A DNA stretch of 64,000 nucleotides from Strix aluco. Lineage: Eukaryota > Chordata > Aves > Strigiformes > Strigidae. The notes under the pieces are model-generated. The model was not told the origin of the DNA. It did no database searches and was given only the letters and a program-made list of their open reading frames with translations. Shown piece after piece: positions 1 through 13,579 of the stretch. The stretch spans positions 4,259,698 through 4,323,697 of the forward strand of contig NC_133939.1 of NCBI RefSeq assembly GCF_031877795.1. Direction: 5' to 3'. Made by a program: the position numbers and the translations under genes. The stretch's first letter is position 1, and each line of letters begins with the position of its first letter.

Positions 1-3000
1 AAAACTCCTGTTCAAAGACACTGTAACTGAAAATGTCTTTGGAAGCCAGTGAGAAAGCAACAAAAGTGCTTTCTTTCAAAGGAGGAGCTTGCTTTGCCTG
101 CTACATTCGCACTGTCTGCCATACAGGATGGAAAAGCTAACCCAAAATCTTTAAGTTTGGTCCTTAAATACAAGGCAATTTTATTACTGTTGCCAAATTT
201 ATCACTCAACACCACAGCTCCATGACAACTCACTGGAAAACAAAACCAAAATAAAATCTTAAATTTAGGGCCTGCTATGACTTTTTATTTCTATTGCATG
301 CATGCTACAGAACCGTAAAGGGCTGATGCAACTTTAAAACAGAAAAAAAAACCCCACAGAGTTACGGACTCATTACTAATTCATCCTGGCTGAAGCTGCA
401 TACCAGCAGCTGCTGCCTCTCTCAATTAACAGCAAATATTGAACAGTATTGTCATTTAAGGGTGTTTACTGCCTGCTGCCCTGTCCTGTCACATTTTCAA
501 AGCATTCTGGCACAATTTAAAGTATCAACATTAATAAACAGAGCTTTGTTTAACCCCTTATGTATCAGCAGAGTTCAGAGCAGAAGTGTTTTACTCACTT
601 CATACACTCATTGTTTGGCAAGAGCTAAAGCCCGAATATGCAAGGTGCCACCAAAACGGTACTTGTAATTCAGAGGCCCACAGGGTGCTTGGCTTCCACA
701 GAGGTCTGAGCACAAGTGAGAAAAATGATGGGAGTATCTCCAGCAGAGCAGCTCTCTTCATAAATGAATGCCAAAAAGATGAAACAAAGGAAGAGAAAAA
801 GGAGGAGACTGCACATTCAGCCTCTGTTGCTGAAGATTTTAAAACAAAACAAAAAAACCCCAAAACAATTAAAGAAAAAAAATCAAGGTACAGGCATTCT
901 GTGGGGAGATCAGACCAGTGCTGTGATTCCTGATGACCCCATCTCTGCACAGGGAAGTCAAAAGAGCCCACATTTACACCTTCTCTTCCTACCTCCAGGT
1001 GCCCACAGCCATGCTGCCTTTTGGACAGACTGGTTTTAAAGCAAATGATTCTACAAACAATGCAATCAGAGAAAGCAACTGGAAACAATGCACTTCTCCC
1101 ACGATGCCTCCGCGGGTACTTCAGTGGCCTACTTGCTCTCTGGTGTCAAGTTTGCTGGAAGCCACTTAAGTACAAACAACTGTACATATTTTATATTTCA
1201 TTTACATGATGTGTTCCCAGCAAATCAGCAGGCAGTAGCATCTCAGAGGCTCTCCCCTATGAACTTACTGCCAACTGGGCCAGGGCCAATGCGTAGACAC
1301 TAGCAACCTGGAGAAGAGAGGGGATGTTGAGCTAGCCAAATTAGACTGCAAGGTGCACACTGGCAATTTAGATACTACGTGAAAAGATCAAGCAGCTTCT
1401 GCACTGCATTTATTACAGTAAAAGCTAGAATAACGCCATTCAAGCTGATACTGAAATTGGAAGAATTCAGTTATTTCTGAGGTACTGGGCCTTTGTACTA
1501 GCCCTTCTGCAGAGGAAACTGCATTATAAGTATGAAAGCTCCAAGAAGTGATGCTCTGAGGGACTTGTCAAACATACGAGGGAATGGCTTTGCGGACTGG
1601 GCAGGTAAAAGTAGGTTCAGGATCTGGTCAGGACTTTCTGAGCCTCTGCAAGCATACTCTTCTTGGTTTAGCTCATTTGGCTGCAAGTCCCCTCATCTTC
1701 TCAGGTTCCCTGTATCTGTATCCTGTGCAACTCTAATATCCAGTCCGTTTTGTTAGGAGGACTCATTCCCTACAGGTTCCTCCAGCACCTTTGTGCTGAT
1801 AGTGTCTGAGATCTTCAGATATATTAGGTGATATGACTAATACCTGCCATCTGTTCACTGTTACCTTCTCCCTCTCCTCTCCTGAAGAGGAGTCATCAGT
1901 GAAGTGCTTGTTCTACTTGATCTATTTTAGGAGCGTGGGCTTTTAGCATCCATGCCACACTGTTTTAAGCTAAAAAAGTTAAACCAAAGAAGTAGACCAT
2001 GCTCTTGCAGGGAAGATTGAGCATTTGCAACATCCCTTAGGTCCTGTGAAAGTCTCTGACTAGACTCAGAAACAAACCTCTTTTCTGTAAAAGGTATCTT
2101 TACACCCAGTGTGCCCAAGAAACAGAACTATTCCCCAGGATTCACTCCAGGCTTCAGGCCACAGAGGAACCTGCAGATAAGATCCAGGCCTTTGAAGGTA
2201 TCTGACTACTCTCTGCAGAAACCGAGTCAGTCAACATAGCTTACAGCATCAGTAGGTAATACACTGCAGCACCGTGTTGCCTGGTTTGAGGAATAAGGAG
2301 CTCCTACTCAGTTACACCACCTTGGTATAGACTGCTGAAAACAGAAAAAGGTACAAATAACTGAGGCCAGATCACCGCCCATCAGACTGGGGTAAAATCT
2401 TCTAACTCACAAGGACTATTAAACATTACTTATACCAACAGCTGCTCCCCATAAGCTATGGTTAAGGAAAAAACAAACTGGACACACAAAGGAAAAGATG
2501 GGCTGAAAGGGAGAGAAGCCAATGGAGCATAATTTTGCTGTATTTCTTGCAGAAGATGCGTTAAAGTGCAAAGAAAAAAATCCTCACACTGTAGGAGGCT
2601 GAAAGACTTAAGATGGAGCAGTGAGGAGTCTCTGGCCCCATAAATGTTTAATTTGAGCAAAGCAGCAGTTTCATAGTAAGCATACTTCTTCTGCTTAACT
2701 GCACACCCCTGCTTTGATTCCTAAATGACACAAAGTGAAAACATAAGTATAAAAATAAAATAGGAGAAAAAGAACAGGGCGATTTTTATACCTGGCACTA
2801 CAGATGCAGCACGCACAAGCCAGCAACCTACTCAGTTCTCTCCCTTCACTACTGCACAATGCAGCATCACAAGGGCTAGCAACATATACAGAGCTCTGAA
2901 GTCAGTACCTCAATTTCACAGCTCTGACAGTTCGACACAGTGCTGGGGATAACATCACCTGAGAACAAGAGCTATTACACCGCACCTTTGAAAACAGCAA

Positions 3001-5717
3001 GTGCTGCAAATCTCTGATTAAAGGCAGCACACTGCCTGCTAAGAAAACTGTGAAACTGTAGAACCAGAGAATGAAGATGCATGTGGAAATACAGAAGAAA
3101 ATGAATTCACAGAGCCCTGGGAACAGAAAAGGGACCTGCCTGGAACTGTTCCTCTTGCAACATTTCCCCTAAAAGAGGGGCTGATTTTTCTCTGTGTCAT
3201 TTCCCTTGTAAATAAAATCCATCAGTAAGGATCACCCCTTCCTCATCATTTCCTTCAGTTACTCCCATCCCACTCTAAACAATAAGCTCAGCCAGGTTAA
3301 ATACATTTGTGAGAGGAAAAAAGTTGCTAATTAGTGTTTCTTCCTGCCTAAAATGCAAGATGATCCTAAAAAAGAAATTAATGCATTCCATGACCCCTAT
3401 GAGATCTCCACCTCCATTTTTCTTCCCTTTCCTGCTCTTACCTCCCACAGACTGTCACCTGATCGCTATTATCTTCTTCTTTCCCCTCCACCTTCGGAGA
3501 GGAGCCTATTTCCCTTCCCTATTTATATCTTTCTCATCTCAATTATTTTTCCTGCTTCTGTGTCCACTTGCTAAAATTCATACAGCTACCTCTCTCTCCT
3601 CTGCCATCTCCACTAGCATATCTAGTCTTCTTCCCTGCCTCCAACCCTAAAGAGAAATGTGGCTTCACTAAAATCAAAGGTTCAGTTAAACCCAGATTTC
3701 ACCTCAGCAGCATAACCGCATTTTATTAAAATGATGTCACTTATCCCAAACCAGCTATCCCCAAGTACAGAATGGACAAGCATCGAATAAGAGCAGGAAA
3801 GCCCTTTGCTTAGCTTTCCTCGCTCCCAGTACGAGAGCCTAATATAGCTGAACACACTGGCACGCTAGGAAATAGCAAACAACAAATGCTACGGAGTCTA
3901 TTGAAATCTGTCCAGCCTCTGGAAATCCTCCACACAACAAATGTAGGTCATCAATGAACACAGGTTTTCTCTTTTAAAAGTATGAACAGATTTAAAAACA
4001 CATATACTAGTATTCTCATACTTTGCACTCTCCTCAAGGTTGGGAGTATTTTAAAAAGTGACCATGAGTCTCAGAAGCAGTTCCAGTAAGTAGTTTTCTT
4101 CTCTCCTGAAGTGGTGAAAAAAAAAGAAGAAACAACAGAAATCCACATCACAGCCTCAATTAACCTACAAGGACACAATTAAATGTTGCAAGTACACCCA
4201 CATCACTGCAATTAGCTGCTGGCAACAAACTTGCAAAGCCGAGAGGGCACCTTGGGGTCTTCTACATCCAGCTTACATAGGAAGGTATCACCACTGATAA
4301 AGCAAGGCCTCAATTTTCACTGCTGGCTGCTTTGAATTTTCAGCTTCCTAAAAGCTGATGTCACGTGGCATTTCTCCTTGAAAAATGGTGACCTTTGCAG
4401 GCTTCTGGAGAAAGAAGTCAAATCCAGTACCAAAAAGATACAGATGACAACCAAAATGTTAGTGTGCCATTCTACTCAAATGACAGAAAACATTAAATAT
4501 TTACATTGACACATTATAATATGATTCTGCTGTAATTGCCATCTCCTGTGACACAATCATGCTATTTTTTCTTACAGGAAACTCTCTCTTACTCTGAATA
4601 CAAGATAGATGGTACCAAGTAAGCGGCACAGTTGTCCCATTTCTTATCAAACACTGGTTAATGACCTTGCCCTTATACAGAGGCTGCAGAAGGGAGAACA
4701 CCCCAAGAAAGCAGTCCATGGACAGACTCACAAAACACCTCCAGGAGACTCAGCCTTAGCCACATTTTGTGACATTCAACTACAGGGAGGATCCTTCCTT
4801 ACCAGGATCAAGTTGACCATAGTTACTCCCCAGATCAGGACCCTCTGTCTCAGAAAGCACAGACACATGAAATAGTTTGAGACATAACTACGCAAAACCT
4901 TCTGTAGTGTTTCTTGGGCAACCAGTAAAGCTAACAGCCACCACCTGAGCTATATTTTACACCTTATTTCTCACTGAAGAGCCAAAAGCAAGCCTCCCTA
5001 CATCTCCAGCTGACAATAGCAGCAGTAGCTCCATTATTCCAGGACAGAACTGGCTGTAAGTATTGGCTGAAAACATTTATTCCTGCTGGGAACTGGTAAC
5101 TATCTTTAATTGTTGGCAGCAGTTGTGGGCCAGGGGAATCTCTCTTGTGCCAAACAGCAGACAAAACAAAACAAACAAAAAAATTATTGTACCTTGCATA
5201 TACCACAATACCTACATTGCCTTGAACACTGTGTTTGTGTTTAGGCTGAAAGCGAGAAAATATTTTAGACCAGCTATACTCAACTACTAAAGCTACTGAA
5301 AAGCAAAATGACTGAAAAGGTGCTCTGTCTTTTATGTCACAGATTCAAGGGTGAGGAAATACCACATAAGGGTATGTGACCAAAACATCAGCAGTGAATC
5401 GCAGGCCTGCAGACCTGCACATGGACAGTGACCCTAGCCAAGATTTTTCTATCAGTTTTACAACATTGATGAAGTTCAATCCAAAAATACAGTCCCAGTT
5501 TGCTAGAAATGTATTTCTGACTGAGCACAGTTAATAAAATAGACACCATGAACAGAAAATACAGGTTAAACAATGCTCTTGTGTGTGTGTGAAGTTCAGC
5601 CACATCAATATAGACTGTCAGACATTTTTCCCCATCTTCTTCAACCAGAAAGGGTTCAGGAGTTCGTTTAAGTTTTTCGTAATAAATTCTTCACACAAGC
5701 TTAAGTTTCTATTTATT

Positions 5718-5780
5718 AATTTAATTTATCAATACAAATTTAATATCAATTTAATTTATCAATATAAAAAGTAATTTATC
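5718..5780 (+). repeat. AT-rich imperfect 30-bp tandem repeat
   Basis: The 17-mer AATTTAATTTATCAATA occurs at 5718-5734 and 5748-5764 (period 30). A weaker third partial copy (TAATTTATC) is at about 5772-5780. Part of a strongly AT-rich patch. Confidence 0.75.
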
Positions 5781-8551
5781 TACATAAAGAAATTTTTGAA
5801 AAAAAAGATGATTAAAGTTCTATTGTAGGATATCTTTTCTACTCCTACAGGGTATCTGTGTAAGCTGGGTTGCAACCTTCAGGTTGCACATATTTGTTGA
5901 CTGTCCCCAGGAAAGCCAAGAAAACAGTAAAAGGAGCATCCAGAAAGAAGGCCAAAAGACAACTTGGTTCACCTTGTGAACACCACACTGAGGTTTCTGC
6001 AGGAAGAGATTCTAACTGGCATATAAACACAAAATAATCCTTGAGAAACTGTCATGTTCATCTGCTGAAGAACTGTTAGCCATTATATAGGAAGATGACA
6101 ATCTGAATTTCTAGCCTGGTAAACTTTAAGGCTGAAGAGATGGAGAGCGATAGCAGGTGGCCGTTGATACCAAGGTCGTTGCTACTGCATCTTCAGCACA
6201 TATTCTCTTGCTCCAGGCAATCACTTGATTTCACATGATTCCCAGAAAGACCAAATTCTACTTCAGAGATTGAATGAAGCTCAAGAAACATTTTCTCTCA
6301 AAAAACATCTTGAAAACATGAAGCAATCAGAATGATGCAGCTTTCTTCTCCTGCCAAGTGCCCAGGGTAACAAAGGTAATCAAGATAAAGGCACAAAATA
6401 AGACTTTGACGGTAGATGGTTAGTGCCTAATACAGGTATGATTCTTCTAGGTTGGCTTTTGTGAATATAATCACCTGAGATGACATGAAAGACAATTTTC
6501 TTTAGCACATTAGAAGAGCTTGCTGAGAAGAAAAGAACACTTAATGCTCACTTTTGCCTCCCCTTTGGGTTTGCCTTGTGTCATCTCCTCAGGTTGATCA
6601 AACCTCTTCCTTCCCACATGCTTCATTGAGAGGCATTACAGAAATAGCCTCATTGCTCTGAATAGTTCAAGAGCAATGTGTTGTACACATAACGAATCTC
6701 AACTACATGGGAGGATACGCGTTTTAATCCGAGAACAATAGAAACTAACCTTGATGCTGGAAAATGTAGACCAGGGAGAGTGAGAGAGAGGACTGTATCT
6801 TTACCCAAGTGTGAGAGCAGTTTCTCATGCTCCGGACCGACCATCAGTTCAGAATGAGGAAACACAGGCAGTGGAAGTCTGTTCCCTAGGCCCTAAAATA
6901 CCTACTGCAATCCTAAACACACCGGTGCATAGTCTTGTTCTGGTAAGAGCATGACACAGGAAATCCCTAAAATGGGCTGAGGGTAAGACAGAACAAGCAA
7001 ATGAGTTGCTCAGGACTATTACATTCAAAACCCATTTGTCAAAGGGAATCACTGACTGATGGAATGAGGTATGGTGGTTTCTGAAGATGGCAACAGGGCT
7101 CTTGTCCCTCTTTGTGTGGATCCTGACACACAAACAGTCTGCACAGGTAAGAGACAAGAGTTAGCCACGAAGGTATTGCTACTCATTACCCATGAAGCCA
7201 TGCCAGGATTTAGTATTTTTTTTTTTTTGAGTTCATAGCTTCAAATATCAGACAGACTGCTGATGGGAGAACAGATACACCACTACCAGAAATTATTCCT
7301 GAAGATAAATCCTCAAGCACAATGCTGAGTTCCTTGTAAGAAGAGTTGAGCAGAATATCTTTTCCTTTAGTGAAAAGCCCTATCATTTCTTCTAACAGGT
7401 AGTCAGTCTATCGATTGTTGACTTGGACGAGAAGGCTGACAGTCAAGAAGCATAATGGTCACTGGTCTCAGCTACTGAGCAAACAGCCTTCGCATATGCA
7501 GCCACATGCGGGGCTGTTGTCTGATACCTGGCCTTCTACATTACACCCTTTCATTCCTTCCAGTTGTCGTTACACTCACACTTCAAAAAGAGGCTAGAAA
7601 TTCTGCTTACTGAGTAACTCCCAGTAAGTCACTACAGGTTGTTGCAATGAGAAGGTTAAAGATACATCTCACAAAAGCCCACCTTTCAAGCTCCCGGTCC
7701 TTGAATAGGCTGCTAAGAAATTTTCCTTCTATTGCACTATCATAATCAAGTATCTCAAGACATGGCAGGAGAAAAATATAATGCCTTAGGAAGAGGAAGC
7801 GAGAAAGGTACATTAAGAAGTAGTTGATGTCACTTCTCCAAACATTTAAGTATCAGTGAGACAGTGAAAGGGGTCTACTAGAGCTTCTTAGTTGCTTTGC
7901 CTTCCCTGCTCTGAGCACCAGGAGAAGGAAAGCCATTGGATCATGGTAGGTCTCTTGTGTAGCCAGTGTAGTGTGATTTGGTGGTACTAGGTTGGAGAAA
8001 AAGGATTCATAATGGCTCAAGCATCAGGCCTGGTAACAGGAAAGAAGCCTTTCTTGACAAACATGCAAGTCAAAGAAAATCATATATTCCTTTGACCTGC
8101 ACATCTTACTGTAAACACTCAGTTTGCATTTTCTTTTTTTTTTTAAAGCACCAGGAAGAGTGAAAATCATTCTTAATCCACTTACATGCTTTGCCAACAT
8201 TAGCCTATTTTCTGTTTTTACTGGTAACTGCTACTCACCCTTCTTCCGTTCTAAATTCTGCTACATTTGTGTACTATCCCCTCTGACTCACAAGAGTGAG
8301 AGCTGACACTTCCCTCACCCTTTTTTCCCCTCCTGTTGAAACCTTATTTCCACTGCTCTAATAGTTCTTGACTTAACTGGGACAAGGAAAATTATTCTGG
8401 GCTTCTCCATCCTAGCAGTCAGGCTATTCTGTATTAGCCATCCAGAGCACTGAAAAATCACACTGAAGCCCCAGGCAACCACCATACTAACACTCCCTTA
8501 AATTCATGGTTTAATAAAATTGCCCATTTTTACTGGACGTGTCTATAGCTG

Positions 8552-8568
8552 TATATATATATATATAT
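8552..8568. repeat. (TA)n microsatellite
   Basis: Uninterrupted alternating TA run of about 17 bp. Confidence 0.9.
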
Positions 8569-9911
8569 GTACTCTTTTTGCACAAAAATCCTTCAGTGTT
8601 AATAAAATTCAGAAAAGTCTCTTCACTGCTACACATAGCAAAGTTCATTTAACAGCATTCATTCCAAGAGGTCCCAGTTTCTATCCAACACTAAAATATA
8701 ACTATTTCTTAGGCAAGATTTTTTTCCCCATCTTTTCAAGCAACATGCAGAAGCATATATAATACTGAAGAACAGAAGTCCTAGTAAATATTACACACTA
8801 ATTAAATGTAGAATTGTATCTACTACTTTAGGCGTGCAGCTGAAAGACCTGATATTCAAAAGGTGGCTACACTGCTGCTCCCTTAGCCTGTTTTAATCTA
8901 GGTTTGCACATTCACCTCCCCAGAAATGGAGGGGAGGAATTTTTAAGTAGGTAGGGTATGGTCTTCTCAAACTCTGACCTTAACTTTGTATCATCCGATG
9001 CCCAATACCACTGCATGAACATTAACTCTTTTTTTTTAAGGGATGCAAAGTGTTTCTGTACAACCCCATTTTTCACAGCAATGCAATTAAGAATTTGGTT
9101 TGACTCATTTATAGCAGTAGCAGTTTCAGACTACAACACACGTACCTCTGAAAATATGAGCCCTTTTCAGAGTAAACCAAAATGAAAACCTGCAGTGACA
9201 TATATCTGAACTCCATTACAGAGCCTTGCCATCTCCTGGTGCAGAAACAACAAAGTGAAGCTTTCTCTTATATATTGTGAGAAAGCAAATCTCTTGCATT
9301 TTTCAGATGGCACTTCCCATAAACTGCCCATCATTTCAACTGCAAGAGACAGCACGCTAGATAAATGTATTATTACTTTCTAGAAGAGTGCATCCAGAAA
9401 AGCCTTTCCTTTGAGTCACAGTACCCAACTTTTGAAACTCTTCTGTCAGGGAAAAGCAGGGCTGGATTGAATTTCCTGGCGTCTACACCTGAAACCAGCC
9501 ATGATTCAAGTTTGCCACTAAGTTATGCTGTTCAGGGTCTCAGTGTATAATACTCCCCCATTCACAAACAAGGAATTAAGCACCAGCTCATTTTGCAGTC
9601 TCCACTTTGCCCATCCCGACACTCACTGGAAACAGAACGCTGGCTGAAGGCTGGTATCAGTACAGAGCAGAGCAAATAAAGATACCAGTACAATCACTTT
9701 GTAGGTAAGTCAGCCAGTGCAAGCACAGCTGTCTAGAAAATACACAGCGGAGAAGCAGGAATGTACCAAAGCATAAGCAGGAGTTCTATTAGACCTGAAA
9801 TTACACATACTGAGAATACAATATCCTCTGCTACCACTGCAACATTTTGTCCAGCAAACATTAAGTTTTCCCCTTCTTAAGTGCTGTCTCAGGAGAAAAC
9901 CAATTTAAAAG

Positions 9912-9926
9912 CACACACACACACAC
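9912..9926 (+). repeat. (CA)n microsatellite
   Basis: Short perfect CA run of about 15 bp. Confidence 0.9.
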
Positions 9927-12755
9927 TACCAGTTTTGGGTGGTAAACTGTGCACACTCAGTTTACACTTCATAAATAACAGCTACAACGGACAATGCAAA
10001 TACACATCCATGTGATGCCATCTGTGTGTCTCCCAACTCCCCCACCATCCACACAGAAACAACAACACTTTGAGGTACCTGCCAGCATCAGGCTTCAGTC
10101 TGCATGCAGACCCCCTGTCATGAACTAATGAAATGGTCACCAGCACCATGAGTTGTCATACTCACCATCTCCTCTACAAGACCCCTTTGAGAGAACCAAT
10201 TCACAGCCCTTACCGCAATAAAGACCAGGTCAGCACAACTTAAACACAGAGAAGGACTGCCAACGGAAGCTCTCCCCAGCCTCCCTTGCCGTTAACAAAT
10301 ACACAGTAAAAAACACTGGTACATCCATTGGATCAGCAAGTGGGTGTGAGGTTTGGGTGGGGTTTGGGGGCTTTATTAAATTGTTTTGGTTTAGGTTTTT
10401 TTTAATCTCAGCAGTATTGTGTCTAGTAGTGTTTACAGGAGACATCATTTCACAAAGAACTACGATCCTCTCACAAAAAGGTACACAACTGCATTTGCAA
10501 AGGTATAAACACAGTGTTAAAAGTCTGAAACCCTCCAGTTGATTGGAAGCCTTTTTTTGATCCATGTATGTATATCACTGGCAGAGGTATGCCCAAACCA
10601 CCAGTGCTCTGATTTCAGCCAGCCCCGTTGGGATTCGGCACAGCTGATTTTCTGGCAGTACAAGCATGTTCTGGGTGAAGTGCAGTACAAAGCTGGCCAT
10701 AAGGTGTATGGCACCTGCTCAGAGCCACCATCCTGAAACCTCTGTGACAGAGTGCTTCAAAGATAGGAACAAAAACTTGAAACCAAGTAACATATTGATA
10801 GATGAAATAGCAGCTGAGATTGCCTGCACTTGCCTTCACAGGCTGTGACTTTAACAGGAGCATACTCAAGTGCTTTAGTAACAATTTTAGAGAGACCAAT
10901 ATCAACTTCATTTATTTTTACAAAGCCTTTCTCTGCCCTCATCTTCACTGACTACACATGTCAGAGAAAGGTCAAAATAGCTTAATTTTCTTCTGCACTG
11001 GACAAAAAGGCATGAAGAACTGCCAGGAAATTTAGCTTATTTCATTTTCACTGTAGCTTAAGGAAGAACAGAAGGAATTTTTTATCATCAAATTGACTCC
11101 AGCATAACCTGGCTGCTTTTATCAAGGTTGTGTAAATTAAAAAGATAAAACCAGAGCTCCACTTTCCCTGAGATTAAAAAGATGCATCAACTCAAAGACA
11201 GTGTTTAGATTTCAAGGAAAAATAAACTGTGGTAACAGACATCAGAACACAAGAGTTGAGCACCTTTCCAAACACAGCTATTTCAAAATAACAGGTAATG
11301 CAACACCCATGCACCAGAGAATGGAGACCAGCTCAAGTGCTAAATGAACTAAGTAAAAGTTTACCATGGACCTTATCAGTCGTACTAAACTTTTCCTTTA
11401 CTTGGGAGCACTGAGCAAACATAATTTTAATAGAAATGTAATTTTGTTTCAAGATGGTTAAGTGCAACGTGCTTGAGAAACAATATCTTCTTATTTGATA
11501 AGGCAACATGCAGACAACATGATGCTACCTGGCAAATTTACAGTGAATTGAATGCTGCACTTCTTTCATACTAATCAGTATCTAATCACTACACACAATC
11601 ATAATGTAATCAAACATTTTTTTAAATACACAATATTTAAATGTAGGAAAAATATACCATAAAAATAGAATTGTTTTACTCAGGAAGCTGGAAAAAACCA
11701 CCACAGGAATCTGAAGCAATACGTCCTCTTCCCCTCCAATGTGATTAAAGGTTTTTACAGTTTATTCCCTTAACTGACAGCTTATTGTGCTCTGCTTAGC
11801 AAAAATTATTTTCTTAATAGCAGATCTTAATAAAAGAGAAGTGTGCCATGGCTTTCAGACTGGACACTTATTCTCTAACAAAAGTGGGCTGCAGTCTCCT
11901 CCTGACACAGTGAGGTCCCAGATTAGGAATTCCTGAAGTTTTTTGTTCATTGAAAGTTAATTCCAGTGCAGCGGCTGTGTAAAACAGCTCTAAGAACAGC
12001 AAGCCTCAGGCTGATGTTGATAGTACAGCCTCCTTTGCCATTAAGTGAATCCTATCAGTCCCCAGTGGTAATATTTCACATCCAGTTGAAGCAGAACAAA
12101 TGGTTCCCAACACAGCAAATGAAACATGAAAAAAAGCCTAAGTATATCTAGCAACCAAGCCGTCAAATCCACCACAGTAACACTGACAACAGCTACAAAT
12201 TCAATGTGGGGATGAAGCTGATGGATCTTCCTCTAGGAAACTTGGTGTGTCTCAGGCTGCTTACACTACTTGCACCACAAACTGAGTTGCATCTATTGTG
12301 CTTCCAGTTTATAACATGAAACCCTCAAGATCTCCAGAATAAAAAGAGATAACCCCATGATTAGTTGGACTTCTTCAAGCATCTCTAGAGGTGGCTGGAA
12401 GAGCTCCCCTTCGCAGAAGGGGATAAGCAACGCCCTGAAGACAGCATAAGTAAAAGCAAAGGAGTATCTAAAAGTTTAGGCAGTTCTCCTCCACAGCTTT
12501 TGTCTCTAGTTGCCCAGAGAGCTCCCCCAGAATGGTCTCAGCCAGCCAGAACTGGAAGCATTCCCTCTCCCAGAGAAAGTAAGAATGGCAACTAACTCTG
12601 GCTGGGCAGCATCATCTAGTCTGTGAGTCTTTGCCCAAGGTTCAAGCTGTCCATATTTAGTCAAGATTCAGGTTAAATTGGCAATTTTTTCTCCCAATGA
12701 GATAAGAATTTAATCCAGAAACACTGAGGCATTTTCAAATCCCCCAAGGCCACAA

Positions 12756-13579
12756 GTGATGACATATCAGGGACAGAGAGACACGGGAGAGAAGCTAACA
12801 GGGACCCCTACACCTATCCAAGGTATTACACTTAGGATAGAAGCCTGCTACAGTCTAATCCACATGAAAAACGGACACAAATCCAGAGCCTCAGCAAAAC
12901 CCAGTGGTTGCTGGAAGCCAGTCTTATGGTACCCGGGTGGGCCAGTGGATAACATGCCCTATTCCCTCCCTAGTAGAGCTTCCCAGCGAGCACAAACACT
13001 TGACATGCCTTGTTCCACCATGCAAGCTGCAAATCTCCTCTTCAAGGAGACAGCAATATATCATCATTACTCAGCCACCCTTTGGCTGCAGCAGCTGCCA
13101 GAGAAGCACAGCTCACAGATCTCCGGTCCTAAAGCCCTATCTGCAGCAGCCAGCTGTCCTCAAAGGCAGTCAAGCAGGAATGAACTGCTGAAACCTCCTG
13201 CTCTAGCAACAGCTCTGGACGCGGTGTGCTCTGGGGCTCCCACGGGAGGCCAGAGATGCACTTCCTCCGGTGCCCTGTCCCGCAGGAGGGATGCAATCAG
13301 CACAGGCACCAGACCCTGCTTGCAGGCCATCTGGCAAACCACGATGCTGCCTCTGATCAAGAGGAGGCTTTGAGCCAAGAATCAGTACCAACTGTTTTAC
13401 TGGAAACATCTCCAAATATTTTCCAGCTACCGTTGAAAATATCTCTTCTAACAAGGCTGGAACAGCTACTAGCTCCAGTGGAGGTGTCTCTCTACAACTG
13501 CACACCGCGAGAAGACCCTGTGCTGACAAAATCTGCTGGCTTTGTGATAGCAGCTAAGAAATTAGCAAGTGAACAATAA
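12756..13579. other. Locally GC-richer block with a 205-codon open frame, coding status unknown
   Basis: A + strand ATG frame of 205 codons (12756-13373) overlaps open frames on other frames and strands (for example 13203-13529 minus and 13226-13579 plus), as expected where GC content rises and stops thin out. The translation shows no domain, repeat, signal peptide or transmembrane segment that I recognise. More likely a chance frame than a gene. Confidence 0.3.

Larger units (their letters stand above)
1..12755. other. AT-rich non-coding DNA, no recognisable exon
   Basis: Open frames are short, mostly below 115 codons, on both strands, with no family match and no splice-consistent coding pattern. 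Only simple repeats were found, at about 5.7, 8.55 and 9.9 kb. If the CpG island at 25 kb drives a minus-strand gene, this is probably its first intron. Confidence 0.6.
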
